Assembly: GCA_945860595.1 (NCBI GenBank) | Contig: CAMAQV010000027.1 | Span: forward strand, 1-37,468 | DNA from: Comamonas sp. lk | GTDB taxonomy: Bacteria > Pseudomonadota > Gammaproteobacteria > Burkholderiales > Burkholderiaceae_C | Reading direction: 5' to 3' | DNA: 37,468 nucleotides | Part shown: positions 33,881-37,468 of the stretch, in pieces | How positions within the stretch are numbered: the stretch's first letter is position 1 | Layout: every line of letters begins with the position of its first letter | Position numbers and translations under genes: made by a program | Notes under the pieces: generated by a model | Told to the model about the DNA's origin: nothing | Database searches by the model: none | Seen by the model: the letters and a program-made list of their open reading frames with translations, nothing else

Positions 33881-34858
33881 TTACATCAGTAAATGTTCGC
33901 CGGCGTTATCGCCGCCCAGGATCACGTAATTCACCCGTCGCACGTCGAGCAAGCGGGTGCCGCCGGCGTAACTGATGGAGCTCTGCAAATCCTGCTCCAT
34001 TTCCACCAGCGTGTCAGCCAGTTTGCCTTTGACGGGCTCCAGAATCCTTTTGCCCTCGACGTGCTTGTATTCGCCTTTGTTGAAGTCCGAGGCGGAGCCG
34101 TAATACTCTTTGTAGAGCTTGCCATCGACCTCCACGGTTGCGCCCGGGCTTTCCGCGTGGCCCGCCAACATGGAGCCGATCATCACCATGCTCGCGCCAA
34201 AGCGCACGCTTTTGGCGATGTCGCCATGCTCGCGGATGCCGCCGTCGGCGATGATGGGCTTGGTCGCCACGCGAGCGCACCACTTCAAGGCGCTGAGCTG
34301 CCAACCGCCGGTGCCAAAGCCGGTTTTGAGCTTGGTGATGCAGACCTTGCCCGGCCCGATGCCGACCTTGGTGGCGTCAGTGCCCCAGTTTTCCAGATCA
34401 ATCACGGCCTCGGGTGTTCCTACGTTGCCGGCGATGACAAAGGCATCAGGCAGGTTTTCTTTGATGTGGCGGATCATGGCGTGCACGCTGTCCGCATGGC
34501 CGTGGGCAATGTCGATGGTGATGAAGTCGGGGCTTAAGCCCTCGCTGCACATGCGGCTGATGGCTTCATGGTCCGCTTTTTTGACGCCGACCGAAATCGA
34601 GGCGTACAGCCCTTGGGCCGCCATCTCGCGTGCGAACTGCACGTTGTCCAGGTCAAAGCGGTGCATCACATAGAAATACCCGTTGCGTGCGAGCCAGGCG
34701 CAAATCTGCGGGTCGACCACGGTTTTCATGTTCGCCGGGACGACCGGCAGGCGGAAGGTGTGTTTACCCAGCGTCACGCTGGTATCGCACTCTGAGCGGC
34801 TCTCGACCCGGCATTTGCGGGGCAGCAGCAAGACGTTGTCGTAGTCAAAAATTTCCAT
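33881..34858 (-). CDS. guaC: GMP reductase (GuaC type 2, Bacillus-like)
   Basis: A 325-residue (beta/alpha)8 enzyme reducing GMP to IMP and ammonia with NADPH, part of purine interconversion. The IMPDH/GMPR active-site loop has catalytic C173 in [43 protein letters not shown] binds phosphate, and SSISYAGG follows near the end. [27 protein letters not shown] and [11 protein letters not shown] are much closer to B. subtilis GuaC as I remember it than to E. coli GuaC; no CBS domain is present, so it is not an IMP dehydrogenase. ATG 34858 has CTGGAG ten bases upstream; a longer in-frame start is not supported. Followed by the dehydrogenase gene. Confidence 0.95.
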   Translation of the reverse strand: MEIFDYDNVLLLPRKCRVESRSECDTSVTLGKHTFRLPVVPANMKTVVDPQICAWLARNGYFYVMHRFDLDNVQFAREMAAQGLYASISVGVKKADHEAISRMCSEGLSPDFITIDIAHGHADSVHAMIRHIKENLPDAFVIAGNVGTPEAVIDLENWGTDATKVGIGPGKVCITKLKTGFGTGGWQLSALKWCARVATKPIIADGGIREHGDIAKSVRFGASMVMIGSMLAGHAESPGATVEVDGKLYKEYYGSASDFNKGEYKHVEGKRILEPVKGKLADTLVEMEQDLQSSISYAGGTRLLDVRRVNYVILGGDNAGEHLLM

Positions 34859-34960
34859 GATCCAAGCTCCAGGTGAAGTCTGCAAGGCCAGCCGCTGAAC
34901 GGCCGGGGCGCTTGGATTGGTGCCGGCAAAAAAATACCGGGTGCCAAATGCTTGGGCCCG

Positions 34961-34988
34961 GTGACTGATTCTATCGACTTCCTACAAT
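34961..34988 (+). promoter_or_regulatory. Candidate uvrD promoter, possibly giving a leaderless mRNA
   Basis: GTGACT (34961-34966), 16-base spacer, TACAAT (34983-34988), then six bases and the ATG at 34995. With the usual distance from -10 to start of transcription, the first base of the mRNA would be the A of the start codon. No Shine-Dalgarno is visible. Confidence 0.45.
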
Positions 34989-34994
34989 CCCACG

Positions 34995-37340
34995 ATGCTG
35001 CTGCCATCTCCCCTGGTCGAATCCCTGAATCCCGAGCAGCGTGCCGCTGTCGAACTGCCCGCCGAGCACGCGCTCATCCTGGCCGGGGCGGGCTCCGGCA
35101 AGACCCGGGTGCTGACCACCCGCATCGCCTGGCTGCTGCAAAACGGCCATGTCACGCCTGGCGGTGTGTTGGCAGTGACCTTCACCAACAAGGCGGCCAA
35201 AGAGATGATGACGCGCCTGTCGGCCATGCTGCCGGTGAACGTGCGCGCCATGTGGATCGGCACCTTCCACGGCCTGTGCAACCGCTTTTTGCGCACCCAC
35301 TACAAAATTGCCAACCTGCCCCAGGCTTTTCAGATTCTGGACACGCAAGACCAACTCAGCGCGGCCAAGCGCCTGTGCAAACAAATGGGTGTGGACGAAG
35401 ACCGGCTGCCACCCAAGCAACTCATGTGGTTTATCGCGGGTTGCAAAGAAGACGGACTGCGTCCGCACAACGTGGAACTGCGCGACCCGGAGACCCGGCG
35501 CAAGGTCGATCTCTACCAGCTGTACGAAGAACAGTGCCAGCGCGAAGGTGTGGTGGATTTTGGTGAGCTCATGCTGCGCTGCTACGAGCTGCTGCGCGAC
35601 CACGCCGACATCCGCACCCACTACCAACGCCGCTTTCGCCATATCTTGATTGACGAGTTTCAGGACACCAACAAACTGCAGTACGCCTGGATCAAGATGC
35701 TGGCCGGTGTGGACGCCAGCGGCGTGGCAGGGCCAGCAGGGCAGGGTGGGGCGGTGCTGGCGGTGGGCGATGACGACCAGAGCATTTACGCTTTTCGGGG
35801 CGCGCGGGTGGGCAATATGGCGGACTTTGTGCGCGAGTTCGGTGTGCGCCACCAGATCAAACTCGAGCAGAACTACCGCAGCCACAGCAACATCCTGGAT
35901 GCGGCCAACGCGCTCATCAGCCACAACAGCACGCGCTTAGGGAAAAACCTGCGCACCGACCAGGGGCCGGGCGAGCCGGTGCGGGTTTTTGAGGCGACCA
36001 GCGACTTTGCCGAAGCGCAGTGGATGGTCGACGAGATGCGCCAACTTGTACGCGACGGCCTCCCGCGCAGCGAAGTGGCTGTGCTCTACCGCTCCAACGC
36101 GCAAAGCCGGGTGATCGAGACCGCGCTGTTCAATGCCGCCGTGCCCTACCGCGTCTACGGTGGTTTGCGCTTTTTTGAGCGCGCCGAAATCAAGCATGCC
36201 CTGGCCTATTTGCGCTTGCTGGAGAACCCCAACGACGACACCAGTTTTATGCGGGTCGTCAACTTTCCGGCGCGCGGCATCGGCGCGCGCAGCATCGAGC
36301 AACTGCAAGACCTGGCCAAGGCCAGCGGCTGCTCGCTGCACGACGCGGTCAGCGCTTTGCCGGGGCGCGCCGGGGCCAACATCGCCGCCTTTGTGGCCAA
36401 GATTGATGTGCTGCGCGAGCAAACCGCCGACATGAATTTGCGCGACATCATGGCCGCCATGCTGGATCACAGCGGTCTGCTGACCCACTACCGCGCGGAG
36501 CGTGAAGGCGAAGACCGGCTCGAAAATCTGGAGGAACTGCTGAGTGCCGCCGAAAGTTTTGTGCTGCAAGAGGGTTTCGGCCGCGATGCTGCGGGCCTGT
36601 CCAAGCCGGTGCTGAGCCAGAGCCCTGCCAGCCAGGGCTTGGACGCCAATGCAGACCTTGCCCTAGCCCCGCCTGACTTCGAAGAAACCGGCGAGACGCT
36701 TTCTCCTCTGGTCGCCTTTCTGACCCACGCCGCGCTGGAAGCCGGAGACAACATGGCGCAGTCTGGGCAGGACGCGGTGCAACTCATGACCGTGCATGCA
36801 GCCAAAGGCCTGGAGTTTGATGCGGTGTTCATCACCGGGCTGGAGGAGGGCTTGTTCCCCAACGAAAACGCCCTGAGCGACCGCGACGGTCTGGAGGAAG
36901 AGCGGCGCCTCATGTATGTGGCGATCACCCGTGCCCGCCAGCGCCTGTACCTGACCTTCAGCCAGACCCGCATGCTGCACGGACAGACCCGCTACAACCT
37001 GCGCAGCCGCTTTTTCGATGAGTTGCCCGATGAGAACCTGAAGTTTCTCACCCCGCCGCGTGCGCCTGCGCGCAGCAGCTTTGGCAACAGCTGGGGTGCG
37101 GGTACGCGTAACGCCAACGTTGCTCCCGCTTGGAGCACCGCCGCTTCCCCGCCCGTGGCCCAAAAAGAGCCCGCTGCGCACGGATTGCGGTTGGCGCAAA
37201 AGGTGTTCCATAACAAGTTCGGCGAAGGCACCATCCTGACGCTAGAGGGCAGCGGTGAAGACGCCCGCGCCCAGATCAGCTTTCCGCGCCACGGCACCAA
37301 GTGGTTGGCCTTGAGCGTGGCCAAGCTCACGCCGGTTTAA
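34995..37340 (+). CDS. uvrD: UvrD/PcrA-type ATP-dependent DNA helicase
   Basis: A 781-residue superfamily 1A 3'-5' helicase used in nucleotide excision and mismatch repair and in clearing replication blocks. Q-motif LNPEQRAAVE, motif I LAGAGSGKTRVL (about residues 29-40), Ia VTFTNKAAKEMM, II LIDEFQDTN (about 218), III GDDDQSIYAFRGA, IV EQNYRS, V VHAAKGLEFD (about 600) and VI YVAITRARQRLYL are complete. A low-complexity insert (about 535-565) lies in domain 2B/2A, and the C-terminal 45 residues form the UvrD/PcrA Tudor domain (VFHNKFGEGTILTLEG and on), which contacts RNA polymerase in relatives. UvrD rather than Rep is favoured by the Tudor tail. Divergent from guaC. Confidence 0.95.
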   Translation: MLLPSPLVESLNPEQRAAVELPAEHALILAGAGSGKTRVLTTRIAWLLQNGHVTPGGVLAVTFTNKAAKEMMTRLSAMLPVNVRAMWIGTFHGLCNRFLRTHYKIANLPQAFQILDTQDQLSAAKRLCKQMGVDEDRLPPKQLMWFIAGCKEDGLRPHNVELRDPETRRKVDLYQLYEEQCQREGVVDFGELMLRCYELLRDHADIRTHYQRRFRHILIDEFQDTNKLQYAWIKMLAGVDASGVAGPAGQGGAVLAVGDDDQSIYAFRGARVGNMADFVREFGVRHQIKLEQNYRSHSNILDAANALISHNSTRLGKNLRTDQGPGEPVRVFEATSDFAEAQWMVDEMRQLVRDGLPRSEVAVLYRSNAQSRVIETALFNAAVPYRVYGGLRFFERAEIKHALAYLRLLENPNDDTSFMRVVNFPARGIGARSIEQLQDLAKASGCSLHDAVSALPGRAGANIAAFVAKIDVLREQTADMNLRDIMAAMLDHSGLLTHYRAEREGEDRLENLEELLSAAESFVLQEGFGRDAAGLSKPVLSQSPASQGLDANADLALAPPDFEETGETLSPLVAFLTHAALEAGDNMAQSGQDAVQLMTVHAAKGLEFDAVFITGLEEGLFPNENALSDRDGLEEERRLMYVAITRARQRLYLTFSQTRMLHGQTRYNLRSRFFDELPDENLKFLTPPRAPARSSFGNSWGAGTRNANVAPAWSTAASPPVAQKEPAAHGLRLAQKVFHNKFGEGTILTLEGSGEDARAQISFPRHGTKWLALSVAKLTPV

Positions 37341-37468
37341 GGTCTTTCACTGCGCTAAAAAAAGCAGCCAGGCGGATGTTTTTTGTGGCCACCGCAACAG
37401 GTTTGTGGCAAGGGTAGGGGGTTGGCACGGCAGTCCCCCTCAGGGTCCGAGTCGGCAACAAAGACCAC
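37341..37468. other. Window-edge segment without an assigned gene
   Basis: The 128 bases after uvrD contain no recognisable RNA gene or terminator with a T-run. On the minus strand a frame is open from the window edge to a TGA at 37327-37329, ending FFSAVKDLKPA, and could be the C-terminus of a gene to the right, overlapping uvrD by 14 bases. I do not recognise it and its N-terminal part reads like non-coding DNA. Confidence 0.2.

Noticed and set aside
34952..34957. TTGGGC as the uvrD -35 box
   Set aside because: It lies 25 bases from the TACAAT -10 box, too far; GTGACT at a 16-base spacing is better.
1..37468. A hidden mobile or defence system
   Set aside because: I looked for transposase, integrase, restriction, toxin-antitoxin, reverse transcriptase and CRISPR signals on both strands and saw none; gene order and composition are uniform and housekeeping.

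Overview
The window is a GC-rich (by eye), densely coded chromosomal segment of a betaproteobacterium, almost certainly Burkholderiales and most likely Comamonadaceae (Rhodoferax/Polaromonas-like). I base this on protein similarity as I remember it and on gene order: rplM-rpsI-erpA; anmK and an M23 peptidase divergent from tyrS; sdhCDAB-sdhE-gltA divergent from mdh-citE-like-acnB; rpsP-rimM-trmD-rplS-nudL-cobD-like; and rsgA-phhB-M48 divergent from orn. I see no transposase, integrase, phage gene, CRISPR array, rRNA or tRNA. No stretch above 300 bases lacks a gene; the longest gaps are about 230 bases (before mdh and before the DEAD-box helicase gene).

Layout. Positions 1-2330 (+): end of rplM, rpsI with its terminator, a coiled-coil membrane protein, a bactofilin and the Fe-S carrier ErpA. 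2346-4859 (-): anmK and an envelope M23 peptidase (murein recycling and remodelling). 4980-6710 (+): tyrS and dtd, charging tRNA-Tyr and clearing D-aminoacyl-tRNA. 6793-11470 (-): leuC-leuD-leuB and a class III aminotransferase. 11559-16552 (-): sdhC-sdhD-sdhA-sdhB-sdhE-gltA, preceded by a GntR/UTRA regulator gene (16675-17487). 17716-22421 (+): mdh, a CitE-like lyase and acnB. 22436-23388 (-): a small TM2-like membrane protein and a GNAT acetyltransferase. 23506-27529 (+): rpsP-rimM-trmD, rplS, a CoA-pyrophosphatase-type Nudix enzyme and a CbiB-like membrane protein. 27557-30144 (-): rsgA, a pterin dehydratase and an M48 protease. 30181-32968 (+): orn and a DEAD-box helicase. 32999-34858 (-): a beta-hydroxyacid dehydrogenase and a Bacillus-type GMP reductase. 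34995-37340 (+): a UvrD/PcrA helicase.

The core of the window is a TCA-cycle block of about 9.5 kb. Citrate synthase, aconitase B, succinate dehydrogenase with its FAD-insertion factor, and malate dehydrogenase lie in two divergent units around one GntR-type regulator. The gntR-mdh gap holds a perfect palindrome fused to three tandem 7-bp repeats, the best regulatory signal in the window. Other sequence-level observations are stop-codon-spanning hairpins at three convergent junctions, -10-like hexamers placed exactly six bases before three start codons that lack a ribosome binding site (possible leaderless mRNAs), and hairpins in the leuC and rplS upstream regions. I found no convincing undescribed multi-gene system; the window is mainly housekeeping. 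The least understood parts are the CitE-like protein, the CbiB-like protein, the bactofilin/coiled-coil pair and the leader of the DEAD-box gene.
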